Origin: Enterococcus mundtii
Lineage (GTDB): Bacteria; Bacillota; Bacilli; Lactobacillales; Enterococcaceae
Length of the DNA stretch: 64,000 bases
Reading direction: 5' to 3'
NCBI RefSeq assembly: GCF_002947535.1
Contig: NZ_PUAP01000019.1
Coordinates: 1 to 64,000 of the forward strand
The notes beneath the pieces were generated by a model. It made no database searches and had not been told where the DNA came from. It saw only the letters and a program-made list of their open reading frames with translations. Every line of letters begins with the position of its first letter. Position 1 is the stretch's first letter. The translations under genes and the position numbers were made by a program. Shown in pieces: positions 55,833 through 64,000 of this stretch.

Positions 55833-57287
55833 ATGAGACAAATCCAATCATCTTTTGTTACGAATAAAACGACACTGAGATGGTTGCATCTTTTAGAATA
55901 TATGGAGCATGTTGCATATACACCAATACGGGAGTTGTCGAAAGTAATCAAAAGTTCTAGCCGTACAATTATTGAAGATTTGCAAAATATCAAGGAGTAT
56001 TTCTGTGACTCGATTGAAATGAAAACTTCAAATATTGGCTACAAACTGAAAATACTTGATATAGAGAAATACTTTGAAAAAAAAAAAGCATTGATCAGTA
56101 ATGAACCACTCTTCAAAATTTTAGAAAGTATCTTTTTAGGAGAGATCCTATCAATCAATGAATGGGCGGATATTTTTTTTCTTTCCCCAGCAACATTGAT
56201 GCGCTATTTAAGAAAAATCGAACCCATTCTTTCTCGGTATGATTTGAGTATCAATAAAAGTCAGGTAGATTTGATTGGCGAAGAAGTAAATATTCGACAT
56301 TTTTATTTTAACTTTTATTATGAATCCGATATTACCCCACATACAGTCTTTCCTCCGTTAATCATTCAAGAGATTGGTTTGGATTTAAAGGGAGAGCAAT
56401 TCAGTCGTGATTTTTCGAATATTGCTTTTGAAGAGATCTGCTATATGATTTACATTATTTTGGAACGAACTTCGCATGGCCATTACGTAAAAATCGACCT
56501 GAATTTGGTGAAGCTGTTTCGTAAAGAGTATTATACAGAACTAAAAAAATTAAAAACGATGTTATCGAATCATTTACAAATGCCGATCTGCGAAAAAGAA
56601 ATCATCTATTTTTATGCACTGGCGATCAGTAAACGAACCGTTTTTGATATTGATCTAGAAAGAAGCTTTTGCAATAAACTAGGAAAAGAACCGCAAGTTT
56701 TACATCTTACCAAACAGTATTTAGGAGAAATTGATCCACCTAAAGGGGCAATTGAAAGTAGTACTATTTTTATTCAGTCTTTCTTTTCTAACGTGATGTT
56801 AAAACATCAAATTTCGCCAGTTTTAAATACAGTGATCCCTGATTTGATCGCATTTGTTAATAAAGAGTTCCCGGAGGAAGTAGAAAAAAACATCTGTTTT
56901 CTGAGAAAACAGTTGGAATTAGTGCCTTATCTGACGCTAGAAACAATCGTAGATGTAAGCGCAGTTTTTACTATCTTGATGGATTGCTTAAAAGAATTAT
57001 ACTGGGGAAAACCTAAAAAGATCGCTTTTTTATTAGAAGGCAATCAATTTATTTCACAACGAATCCAAGTCACAGCACGGAAGAACTTAGGTAGCTATCA
57101 AAAGCTTTATTTTCCTAACGCATTAGATATCAGTCATGGTTACTTCAAAGCAAATCAATTCGATATCATTGTGACCAATTATGCAGAGCATCTATCTAAT
57201 TTTTCGAGTGCGGGTACTTGTTTGCTGTTCAATAAAATCCCAAATGAAACAGATTGGCAAAGATTGATGTCCTTGATCAGATGCTAG
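55833..57287 (+). CDS. Mga-family transcriptional regulator
   Basis: A 484-residue DNA-binding protein. The N-terminal HTH (about 15-55, IRELSKVIKSSSRTIIEDL) and a second Mga-type HTH (about 85-150, INEWADIFFLSPATLMRYL) are followed by a PRD-like region (about 160-370) and a C-terminal EIIB-like part. The plan matches Mga/AtxA-like virulence regulators. It lies 14 nt after wecB in the same orientation and may control the polysaccharide or nearby surface-protein genes; that link is inferred from position only. Confidence 0.82.
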   Translation: MRQIQSSFVTNKTTLRWLHLLEYMEHVAYTPIRELSKVIKSSSRTIIEDLQNIKEYFCDSIEMKTSNIGYKLKILDIEKYFEKKKALISNEPLFKILESIFLGEILSINEWADIFFLSPATLMRYLRKIEPILSRYDLSINKSQVDLIGEEVNIRHFYFNFYYESDITPHTVFPPLIIQEIGLDLKGEQFSRDFSNIAFEEICYMIYIILERTSHGHYVKIDLNLVKLFRKEYYTELKKLKTMLSNHLQMPICEKEIIYFYALAISKRTVFDIDLERSFCNKLGKEPQVLHLTKQYLGEIDPPKGAIESSTIFIQSFFSNVMLKHQISPVLNTVIPDLIAFVNKEFPEEVEKNICFLRKQLELVPYLTLETIVDVSAVFTILMDCLKELYWGKPKKIAFLLEGNQFISQRIQVTARKNLGSYQKLYFPNALDISHGYFKANQFDIIVTNYAEHLSNFSSAGTCLLFNKIPNETDWQRLMSLIRC

Positions 57288-57339
57288 GGTTGATTCACGT
57301 GGATGAACAAAATAAATTTCTAGAAGAAAGGGAGAAATC

Positions 57340-57702
57340 ATGATCAAAAAAGTACAGGTGACACCTGCTACCTATTTAAAAAATTATGAAGAACTTTGTC
57401 ACTTGCAGGACTTTCCCATCATTCAACAGGTTTGTATCGAATTACATCAAAAATTCGTAGTTATTTGTCGTACACCTTACGATAATATTTTGGAACAATT
57501 TGCTGAATTATTAGAAATCGATGCGCAATTGCAAATGTTTTTAGATTTTTTACAGCATGGTTTTTTTGAAGAAACGGGGTTGGCAGAAGAAGAGGTAGTG
57601 GAAATGATCCTAAAAGATAAAAATGTGTACTATCGTTTACTGACAGGTATTGCAACGAATCAAAAAGCACCTAAAGGGCTGATCTATCTCAGTGAAAAAT
57701 AG
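57340..57702 (+). CDS. small unknown protein
   Basis: A 120-residue soluble, acidic and mostly helical protein with GAAAGGG before its ATG. I do not recognise it. It lies between the Mga-like regulator and the LCP gene, all in one direction with short gaps, so it is likely part of the same transcription unit. Confidence 0.7.
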   Translation: MIKKVQVTPATYLKNYEELCHLQDFPIIQQVCIELHQKFVVICRTPYDNILEQFAELLEIDAQLQMFLDFLQHGFFEETGLAEEEVVEMILKDKNVYYRLLTGIATNQKAPKGLIYLSEK

Positions 57703-57746
57703 GATAAGAAAATCCAATAGGCTTAAAATAAACCGGAGGAATCGAG

Positions 57747-58667
57747 ATGTTTAGCAGAAAAAAAGCATTTCTTTCAATATTGCTCGTGCTCGTACTTGTG
57801 ACTTTGGGAATCGTAGGGTATATTGGGAAAATCTATATTGATATCCGAGCAACCGTAAATGGCTCTTATGAAGCAATCGAGCGAGCAGAGACGGAATTGG
57901 ATTACCTTTCAGGAGATCCGTTTTCGATTTTATTACTTGGAACAGATGGAGGTGTTCTGGAAAGAGAGGAACGCGGGAGAACCGACACGCTGATCGTTGC
58001 CACAGTCAATCCTAAAAAAGCAATAACAACATTAGTTAGTCTTCCAAGAGATACCTATACCGCGATCATTGACCAAGATATCAATGACAAAATCAATCAT
58101 GCATATGCCTATGGCGGAGTTTCCAGCACCCTGTCAACAGTAGAAAATCTATTAGATATCCCAATCGACTATTATGCACAAATCGATTTAAAAGGAATGA
58201 AAGAATTAGTGGATCTTGTTGGAGGCGTTGAAGTGAATAACGCATTCACTTTTCATTATGAAGGAGTGGATTTTCCAATTGGAAAGTTACAGTTAGATGG
58301 AGAAAGTGCACGCAAGTATGCTCGTATGCGTTATGAGGACCCTGAAGGCGATTATGGCAGGCAAAAAAGACAACGTCAAGTTTTAACTGGCTTTTTGGAC
58401 CAAGCAAGAGCAGTGGGCACATTAGTGAACTATAAAGGCATGCTTGAAGTCATTGGAGAAAATATACAGACGAATATTTCATGGGAAACAAGCCAAATGC
58501 TGTTTAAACATTATCGAACCGCATTGACCCATGTGAATTCTGATCAATTGATGGGTGTAGGATTTACAGGAGATGGTGTCACAGGAGAACAAGGGATCTC
58601 TTACCAAATGATCCCAGAAGAAGAATTAGTACGCGTACAAAATGAGTTGAAAGAGCAATTGAAATAG
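57747..58667 (+). CDS. LytR-CpsA-Psr family glycan ligase
   Basis: A 306-residue membrane-anchored LCP enzyme. A single N-terminal helix (about 8-28) is followed by the extracellular LCP domain with LLLGTDGG, RTDTLIVATVNP, SLPRDTYTAI, NDKINHAYAYGG and the RMRYEDPEGDYGRQKRQ block. LCP enzymes transfer undecaprenyl-linked glycans onto peptidoglycan. Its place at the end of the polysaccharide locus suggests that it attaches this polymer to the wall. A strong terminator follows. Confidence 0.92.
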   Translation: MFSRKKAFLSILLVLVLVTLGIVGYIGKIYIDIRATVNGSYEAIERAETELDYLSGDPFSILLLGTDGGVLEREERGRTDTLIVATVNPKKAITTLVSLPRDTYTAIIDQDINDKINHAYAYGGVSSTLSTVENLLDIPIDYYAQIDLKGMKELVDLVGGVEVNNAFTFHYEGVDFPIGKLQLDGESARKYARMRYEDPEGDYGRQKRQRQVLTGFLDQARAVGTLVNYKGMLEVIGENIQTNISWETSQMLFKHYRTALTHVNSDQLMGVGFTGDGVTGEQGISYQMIPEEELVRVQNELKEQLK

Positions 58668-58743
58668 CAGCAGGCAAAAATAAGACATCTCCTTCTCAGA
58701 AAAAGTTTTTTAGTAAATAATAGCTAGTAGTTGATGTTAGCAG

Positions 58744-58781
58744 TCCGATCCTTTATGTACAAAAGGATCGGATGCTTTTTT
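58744..58781 (+). terminator. terminator after the LCP gene
   Basis: TCCGATCCTTT pairs with AAAGGATCGGA across a 7-nt loop and is followed by a T run. It closes the polysaccharide transcription unit. Confidence 0.9.
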
Positions 58782-58933
58782 TACTAGGAATTGTTGTTAG
58801 AAACTTAATATCTTGGATAAATAAAGATAGATATTTATGTTAAATAACAGAAAAAAAAGGACAAAATAAAAGATAAATCATACGTATACTAGACACAAGT
58901 ATGGAATAGAGTTAGGAAAGGAAGGACAGATAA

Positions 58934-59713
58934 ATGAAATTGATTGATTTAAGTATCACGATTGAAAATGAAGTGCCAAGTGATCCGCAAGAAATGATTC
59001 CGGTGATCAACTATTTAGACCACGAAAAAAGTGTACCTGATATGTTGCGCTTTTTTGAAACGGCAAAAAAGGAAGACTTGCCTAATGGCTTAGCTTGGGC
59101 GATGGAAAGTGTCCAGCTCACTACGCATACAGGGACTCATATGGATGCACCTTATCATTATCATCCCACGATGGATAATGGACAGCCAGCTTGGACCATT
59201 GAGGAGGTTCCCCTTGATTGGTGTTATGGAAATGGTGTCATGCTTGATTTTTCAGATAAACCAAATGGTTATCAGTTAACGATCCCTGACTTTCAACATG
59301 CCTTGAAACACATCAACTATACGCTCAAAGAAAAAGATATCGTGCTGATCCAGACAGGCGCTGCGCCGTTTTGGGGCACGCCCAATTATTTGATCAGTGG
59401 GTGCGGTGTCGGACGAGAGGCAACGCTGTGGTTAATTGAGCAAGGCATACATGTAGTTGGTACCGACGCTTGGTCGTGGGATCGACCGTTGCCTTTTATC
59501 GCGGAAGAATTTAAAGAGACTCGAGACTCCTCGATTATTTGGGAAGGCCATTTTGCTGGGATCGAAAAGAAATACTGTCATATCGAAAAATTGACGAACT
59601 TAGATCAACTGCCACCGACTGGTTTCAAGTTAAGCTGCTTCCCAACGAAAATCAAAAAAGCGAGTGCTGGTTGGACACGAGTGGTCGCAATCATGGAGGA
59701 AGACCAACTTTGA
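58934..59713 (+). CDS. cyclase/kynurenine-formamidase-like hydrolase
   Basis: A 259-residue protein of the metal-dependent cyclase family (PF04199). The signature HTGTHMDAPYHYH is at about residues 62-74, and a second metal-site element is VGTDAWSWDRP. Members hydrolyse amides or lactones such as N-formylkynurenine; no tryptophan catabolic genes are nearby, so the substrate is open. It has its own AGGAAGGA and is separated from the LCP gene by a terminator. Confidence 0.85.
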   Translation: MKLIDLSITIENEVPSDPQEMIPVINYLDHEKSVPDMLRFFETAKKEDLPNGLAWAMESVQLTTHTGTHMDAPYHYHPTMDNGQPAWTIEEVPLDWCYGNGVMLDFSDKPNGYQLTIPDFQHALKHINYTLKEKDIVLIQTGAAPFWGTPNYLISGCGVGREATLWLIEQGIHVVGTDAWSWDRPLPFIAEEFKETRDSSIIWEGHFAGIEKKYCHIEKLTNLDQLPPTGFKLSCFPTKIKKASAGWTRVVAIMEEDQL

Positions 59714-59731
59714 TTTGAAAAAGCTTGAACG

Positions 59732-59783
59732 GATTTAGACATCCAGCGCCTATCTATGGAAGAGGGCGTTGAATGTCCAAATC
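59732..59783 (+). other. strong hairpin without T tract
   Basis: GATTTAGACATCCAGCGCC pairs with GGGCGTTGAATGTCCAAATC with few mismatches around an 11-nt loop. It lies between the cyclase gene and the first small paralog. Lacking a T run, it is more likely an RNA stabiliser or processing site than a terminator. Confidence 0.6.
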
Positions 59784-59857
59784 AGTAAATGGAAAAACTG
59801 CGAACAAGTTCAAGTAGAGGAAGCTGTGTCAAAGCAAGTTCATGGAGGGATAGATAA

Positions 59858-60748
59858 ATGGATTCAGAAAAAGATATCTTGCTTTATGGCTTATATAAGG
59901 AACGCGAAGCTTTTTTTGCTGATGTAAAAAATAATAAAGTTGATCTACAAGGCTATCCAACCTTATCTGGTGAATCAGAACATGCACATATCATTGATTA
60001 TTACAATAACAGGCTACATATGGTGATGGTTGAACGAAAAAGATCAGGGAGGTTACGCACTTTTGGGCAGTGGCATCAATTTATAGAGCGATTACCTTTG
60101 ATGTTGTTCCGATTTTGGAAAGAGAATCCGCTTTGGAAACAATACGTGCAGTGTATGAACTGGAATCCTAAGAACAGCTTGTGGGCAACGTTCAATTATC
60201 CGATCTTTCATGAGAATCTTCGACTAGAAGACATCGTATTATATTTTCAAAATGAGGAAGGCGAGATCATAAGTTGTAACAAGCATATTACTAGAGGCTG
60301 TAAAAATGGCATTGATATGGCCATCCACTATCCCAATATTCTCATTTATTTCGTGTTAGATGGCATAAAAATGAAAGAAGTCATGCAAAAAAATCGTAAC
60401 AAAAAATACAAAAGTGAGTATACCTGTAAAGAATTACGCTATATTTTTCGACATTGGTATCAATTAAAGGAGAAAGTCGTATTTTTTTTAAATCAAAAAA
60501 TTGTAAAAGCACCTTGGATCGAAGGAAATCATATTCGCCAATGGGAAAGGTATCATGAGCGTCACAAGGAAAAGTTGATGAAAAAGACCTCTAAGTCAGT
60601 GGACGATCTCACACATGATATTTTCCCAGAAGAGAAGAAAAATGAATTAAAATCTTTCAAAGCGGTGATTTTAGAAGTAAATGAAAAGGGGAAAATTCAA
60701 AAAAAAATGGCAAAATCTATCGGTAGACAGCGAGCGTTCACCTTGTGA
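59858..60748 (+). CDS. unknown paralog family member 1 (296 aa)
   Basis: A soluble protein without signal peptide. It opens with a hydrophobic strand (KDILLYGL), then an N-terminal region ending in IIDYYNNRLH, a WNPKNS motif near residue 105, a central RGCKNGIDMAIHYPN block followed by IYFVLDGIKMKEV, and CKELRYIFRHW ... KIVKAPW. A long basic, helical tail ends in GRQRAFTL. The same blocks recur in the genes at 61163 and 62200. I do not recognise the family. GGAGGG precedes the ATG. AT-rich with many Lys/Asn codons, unlike the neighbouring metabolic genes. Confidence 0.75.
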   Translation: MDSEKDILLYGLYKEREAFFADVKNNKVDLQGYPTLSGESEHAHIIDYYNNRLHMVMVERKRSGRLRTFGQWHQFIERLPLMLFRFWKENPLWKQYVQCMNWNPKNSLWATFNYPIFHENLRLEDIVLYFQNEEGEIISCNKHITRGCKNGIDMAIHYPNILIYFVLDGIKMKEVMQKNRNKKYKSEYTCKELRYIFRHWYQLKEKVVFFLNQKIVKAPWIEGNHIRQWERYHERHKEKLMKKTSKSVDDLTHDIFPEEKKNELKSFKAVILEVNEKGKIQKKMAKSIGRQRAFTL

Positions 60749-60851
60749 TGTATTTAGTGGGCGTGTCTATAACTTACTGTTGCGGAAGATTTGGCGATAG
60801 AAGGCTATTTGTAGAATAAAAGCCTTCACTTGGGGCAGAGGAGAGAAACGA

Positions 60852-61118
60852 ATGATAACAAATGAAATAAAAATTATATTTTTGGGGAATGAAAGTAAGT
60901 ACCAACGACTATTTGTGTCAAATGAATTGGAACGATTCCAATCGGGTAAAGACTATCAAGTACAAATGTTTGACGCATATAATAATGGAATAGAGAAGCT
61001 GATCATCAAGTATGTGCAGGAAAATAAACTACAAACATTACAAGACTGGGAGGATTTTTCTGACAACTTGCCTTTGTTACTATTTCCGCAAAATGAAAAA
61101 ATTAGTTTGTTTTTCTGA
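60852..61118 (+). pseudogene. truncated paralog family member (88 aa)
   Basis: This gene has a good AGGAGAG and ATG and matches the N-terminal region of its neighbours (EIKIIFLGN start, MFDAYNNGIEKLI, LQDWEDF, LPLLLF). It stops at residue 88, where the others continue for over 200 residues with the WNPKN and RGCKNG blocks. It is probably a truncated copy. An alternative is a stand-alone N-terminal domain acting as a partner or inhibitor. Confidence 0.6.
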
Positions 61119-61162
61119 ATATTATGAGTTCATGATTAAGTGTAAGAAAGTGGGATAGCGGA

Positions 61163-62074
61163 ATGGATACAGATAAAGTGTACATTTTATTATTTGGGAT
61201 GGATGATCAACGAAATCTATTTTACCAAGATGTAATCTCGAGAAAAGTGAAACTGAAAAGATTTCCTAGTCTGACAGGACCAAACTCATCAGCATATGTC
61301 ATTGATTGCTACAATAAAGGGCTACATGAATTGATCGTTAGTAAATTGTTAGAAAAAAAGTTAGAGACCGTAGAAGAATTACAAGAACTTGAGAAAGAAT
61401 GGCCAAACTTATTAGCAGAAGAGTATAAACATCTACCGCATTGGAAAAGATACTGGCTGTGTATGCAATGGAACCCTAAAAATCGCTTGTTGAATATATT
61501 TAAAAAAGTAGTAACTGAAAGAAGATTATTCACGGAAAAGGGGGCACTCTACTATCGTAACAAGTATAAAGATGAAAAAAATTTTAATAAGCATATCGAA
61601 AGAGGCTGTAAAAACGGTCTCGATATAGCCATCCACTGTCCTAATGTCAGGATATATTTTGTACTGGACAAACTGAATATGCACAATATCTCTAAAAAAA
61701 ATTGTTATGGACAATACGAAAGTGATTATACCTGTAAAGAACTGCGTTATATTTTTCGGCACTGGGATGAGTTAAAAGAAAAAGTCGTTTTTTTTGAAAA
61801 TAAAAAAATCGTGAAAGCACCTTGGATCAGAGGAAAGTATGTCAAGGCTTGGCAGAAATATAGTGACATACGAAAGCGGCGTTTCACATGGAATCTCAAC
61901 AAGCAAGAGTGCAAGTCGATGGAAAATATCCAATCAAGCACATCTCTTGCAAACGAGAAGGCACGAGAACACAAAAACTTGCAATCCTTGCTTATAGAAG
62001 CAATAGGAAAACAAAACAATATCCAAGAGCAAAAGAAACCACCTGTGCATAGGCAACGAGCCTTAACGATATAG
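61163..62074 (+). CDS. unknown paralog family member 2 (303 aa)
   Basis: The closest relative of the gene at 59858: VYILLFGMD start, VIDCYNKGLHELI, WNPKNR, RGCKNGLDIAIHCPN, IYFVLDKLNMHNI, YTCKELRYIFRHW and KIVKAPW. The variable basic tail again ends in HRQRALTI. No signal peptide or membrane segment. The RBS is weak (GTGGGATAGCGG). Function unknown. Confidence 0.75.
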   Translation: MDTDKVYILLFGMDDQRNLFYQDVISRKVKLKRFPSLTGPNSSAYVIDCYNKGLHELIVSKLLEKKLETVEELQELEKEWPNLLAEEYKHLPHWKRYWLCMQWNPKNRLLNIFKKVVTERRLFTEKGALYYRNKYKDEKNFNKHIERGCKNGLDIAIHCPNVRIYFVLDKLNMHNISKKNCYGQYESDYTCKELRYIFRHWDELKEKVVFFENKKIVKAPWIRGKYVKAWQKYSDIRKRRFTWNLNKQECKSMENIQSSTSLANEKAREHKNLQSLLIEAIGKQNNIQEQKKPPVHRQRALTI

Positions 62075-62199
62075 TTTTGGAAATACTATTTTTTTAGATA
62101 CATAAGAAAGAGAGAAATATCAATTCGAATATTTTTTCAATCAAAAAAGTCAGTGCTGAGTGGCAACGAGATCGCTAATTTAAAAGAGGAGGAATGGTC

Positions 62200-63153
62200 A
62201 TGCCATTAGATGGAGATAAAGTATTATTGATTGGTTTGGATGGTTCATGTGAACAACTATTTAAGGAGTTGAATGAAGGGAAACATGGATTTGAAGGAGA
62301 ATTAAAAGAAAAGGATCATCGAGCCTATATGGTTGATACTTATAATGATGAAGTGAAAAGAATCATTTATGATAAAGTCAGAAAGGATGAACTGGTAACG
62401 AGGGAACAATGGCAACAATTTGCTGATGGTGGCATAAATGACTATGTAAAATCAGACAACTTACCGTTGTGGAAAGAGTTCATGGCTGCATCTAAAGAAA
62501 ACCCTAAGAATCAATGGACAAATAGTTTTTCCGGTGCAATTCAAGCTGGCAACATAGAAATAGAGGGTATACAACGGGACAAAAGTGGGAATAAAATTGG
62601 GACAGAAGGAATAGAGCTATACTACATAGACAAGCATGGAGATAGAATATTCCTCAAAGAATTAGATGAAAACGGAGGGAAAATCGGGATAGACATGCTA
62701 AAATGCTATCCCACTATAAAAGCTTATATCACCTTAGATGGTATACAGATGAAAGATATAGCAAATAGACGTTATCTTAGGATGTATCCTATGGGGCAAC
62801 TTCGTAAAATGTTGCGCTATGCTTATCGATCATGGCCGATCATAAAAGATCAGGTGACTTTTATGTCAAAAAGTCGGATTATACCACCACCTTGGCATGA
62901 AGGCGAATTTGTCAAAGATTGGCAAGTTTATATCGAAAATAGGGAAAATAAAGTGTCTAAAGGAATGGAGGTATCTTCTTTTCTAGCGGGCATACACACG
63001 TCGGAACAAAAGAAAATGTGTACAAATGGCACTCAAGTACTTCGTAAAATGACGATAGGACTTGCTAAACGAGCAGATGAATTAAATGAGCAGAAGAAAC
63101 GAGAGTCATCTCGAATAAAGATACAGCGAGCTTCAACTGAATCGGAAAGATAA
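62200..63153 (+). CDS. unknown paralog family member 3 (317 aa)
   Basis: A more diverged member, with DKVLLIGLDG at the start, MVDTYNDEVK, ENPKNQ, GKIGIDMLKCYPT, AYITLDGIQMKDI, QLRKMLRYAYRSW and RIIPPPW. It has an insertion around residues 115-140. The tail contains KIQRASTESER, a variant of the RQRA-T ending of the others. I use the ATG at 62200, seven bases after AGGAGG, rather than the one at 62194. No export signal. Function unknown. Confidence 0.75.
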   Translation: MPLDGDKVLLIGLDGSCEQLFKELNEGKHGFEGELKEKDHRAYMVDTYNDEVKRIIYDKVRKDELVTREQWQQFADGGINDYVKSDNLPLWKEFMAASKENPKNQWTNSFSGAIQAGNIEIEGIQRDKSGNKIGTEGIELYYIDKHGDRIFLKELDENGGKIGIDMLKCYPTIKAYITLDGIQMKDIANRRYLRMYPMGQLRKMLRYAYRSWPIIKDQVTFMSKSRIIPPPWHEGEFVKDWQVYIENRENKVSKGMEVSSFLAGIHTSEQKKMCTNGTQVLRKMTIGLAKRADELNEQKKRESSRIKIQRASTESER

Positions 63154-63246
63154 AGCGTATATTGGATATTGCCTAAGATTTTTAGAAGATTATCTATGAG
63201 TTGATGTGGCAAGATAAAAATTCATTTCAAAGATATTGGAATAAAC

Positions 63247-63287
63247 AGCTAAAAAAGCCAACTCATAAGGAGTTGCCTTTTTTAGCT
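63247..63287. terminator. bidirectional terminator
   Basis: AGCTAAAAAAGCCAACTC and GAGTTGCCTTTTTTAGCT form a long stem with one internal mismatch and a 5-nt loop, between the last paralog and the convergent murE gene. Confidence 0.9.
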
Positions 63288-63334
63288 AGAATCATCTGTC
63301 TAAGTTAAAGCGTTCTGTTCTTCTTTAGAAATCT

Positions 63335-64000
63335 TTATTGTTCGATCAAGCGTTTTGCCACGTCATAGTCACCTTCATAAGGTTCATCGACGCCACCAAC
63401 TTTTTGATACGCATCGACACCTTTACCAGCAATCACAACAGAGTCTTCTGGATGACTTTCTGCTAGTGCTTGTTGGATCGCAGTGGGACGGTCCATTTCG
63501 TAATGGACAGCAAGCTCTTTATTTGTGATTGCTTCATGGATTTCCTCTGCAATTTTTTGTGGATCTTCAAAAGCAGGATCATCTGCGGTCAAGAAAACGA
63601 CATCGGCTGTTTCTGACAAGACTTCTCCAAAGTCTTTTCTGCGGGAAATGGCTTTGTTTCCTGGACTTCCTAGAACGACGATCACTCGGCCATTAGGATG
63701 TTCACTCTTAGCAAATGCTAATAATGTTTTTAAACTTAAATAGTTATGCGCATAATCAACATACACATGGGCGCCGTTCTTATGGGTCAACTGATCCATG
63801 CGTCCAGGTACCCTAGCTTCTCTTAGGCCTTGTTGGGCATCAGTGATCGAAGCACCGACTAAAGTCGCCGCAATGATTGCGCTAGCTGCATTTTCTTGAT
63901 TGAAGCCACCAGCTAATTTGATCTCGTACTCCGCTTCAACAGGTAGATCAGAACCGTGTGTGATCAATTGAAACGCTTGTGTTTGATTTTCTAAACTTTT
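63335..64000 (-). CDS. murE: UDP-MurNAc-tripeptide synthetase, C-terminal part
   Basis: The gene runs off the window; the frame stays open to base 64000, so about 221 C-terminal residues are seen. The segment GGFNQENAASAIIAA joins the central and ligase domains, VYVDYAHNYLSL is the Mur ligase signature, and GRVIVVLGSPGNKAISRR follows. The substrate-specificity loop reads TADDPAFEDP. It lacks the Arg of the DNPR motif that selects diaminopimelate, which fits the L-lysine type used by enterococci. The enzyme adds the third residue of the peptidoglycan stem peptide in the cytoplasm. Confidence 0.88.
   Translation of the reverse strand, partial: KSLENQTQAFQLITHGSDLPVEAEYEIKLAGGFNQENAASAIIAATLVGASITDAQQGLREARVPGRMDQLTHKNGAHVYVDYAHNYLSLKTLLAFAKSEHPNGRVIVVLGSPGNKAISRRKDFGEVLSETADVVFLTADDPAFEDPQKIAEEIHEAITNKELAVHYEMDRPTAIQQALAESHPEDSVVIAGKGVDAYQKVGGVDEPYEGDYDVAKRLIEQ

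Overview
This is a low-GC Firmicutes chromosome segment, most probably an Enterococcus of the faecium/hirae/mundtii type. The evidence is an SMK-box (SAM-III) leader before metK, a six-LysM muramidase-2-like autolysin, an EfrAB-like heterodimeric ABC exporter, and a MurE of apparent L-lysine type. The species is not fixed by the sequence. I see no insertion sequence, phage gene or CRISPR array.

Layout. 0-0.6 kb: seven tRNA genes (Ser, fMet, Asp, Phe, Gly, Ile, Glu) closed by a terminator, followed by about 1.4 kb of decayed AT-rich DNA. 2.1-11.1 kb: three giant paralogous cytoplasmic-type proteins (about 930 aa each), each made of two copies of a ~430-residue module. A His-x18-Asp ... Gln-x4-Cys arrangement recalling clan CE cysteine proteases/YopJ-type acetyltransferases is intact in only two of the six modules. 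Remnants of further copies lie between and before them. 11.2-22.4 kb: housekeeping and transport genes: metK, an MFS exporter, an esterase, a thioesterase, efrAB, a 34-aa membrane peptide, and a mnmM-mnmL-PAP2 operon. 22.7-27.5 kb: a LysM autolysin with WalR-like boxes upstream, then leuS with a Leu T-box. 28.1-37.2 kb: two paralogous secreted repeat proteins (1456 and 1352 aa) with duplicated upstream regions. 37.4-41.9 kb: a cellobiose-type PTS operon with a LicR/MtlR-like activator. 42.7-46.4 kb: a third large secreted protein (beta-helix plus Ig-like repeats).

46.4-58.7 kb is an exopolysaccharide locus: lipoprotein, wecC-like dehydrogenase, Wzz/Wze kinase pair, initiating transferase, WecG/TagA transferase, Wzy-like polymerase, Wzx flippase, GT4 transferase and wecB-like epimerase, followed by an Mga-type regulator, an unknown small protein and an LCP ligase. 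WecB plus WecC plus WecG predict a ManNAc/ManNAcA-containing glycan with a short repeat unit. 58.9-63.2 kb: a cyclase-family enzyme and four members (one truncated) of an unrecognised paralogous family sharing a C-terminal Arg-Gln-Arg-Ala-like tail. The window ends inside murE on the minus strand.

The best candidates for undescribed biology are the giant modular proteins at 2.1-11.1 kb and the small paralog array at 59.9-63.2 kb. Both are lineage-type expansions without signal peptides and with truncated or decayed copies.
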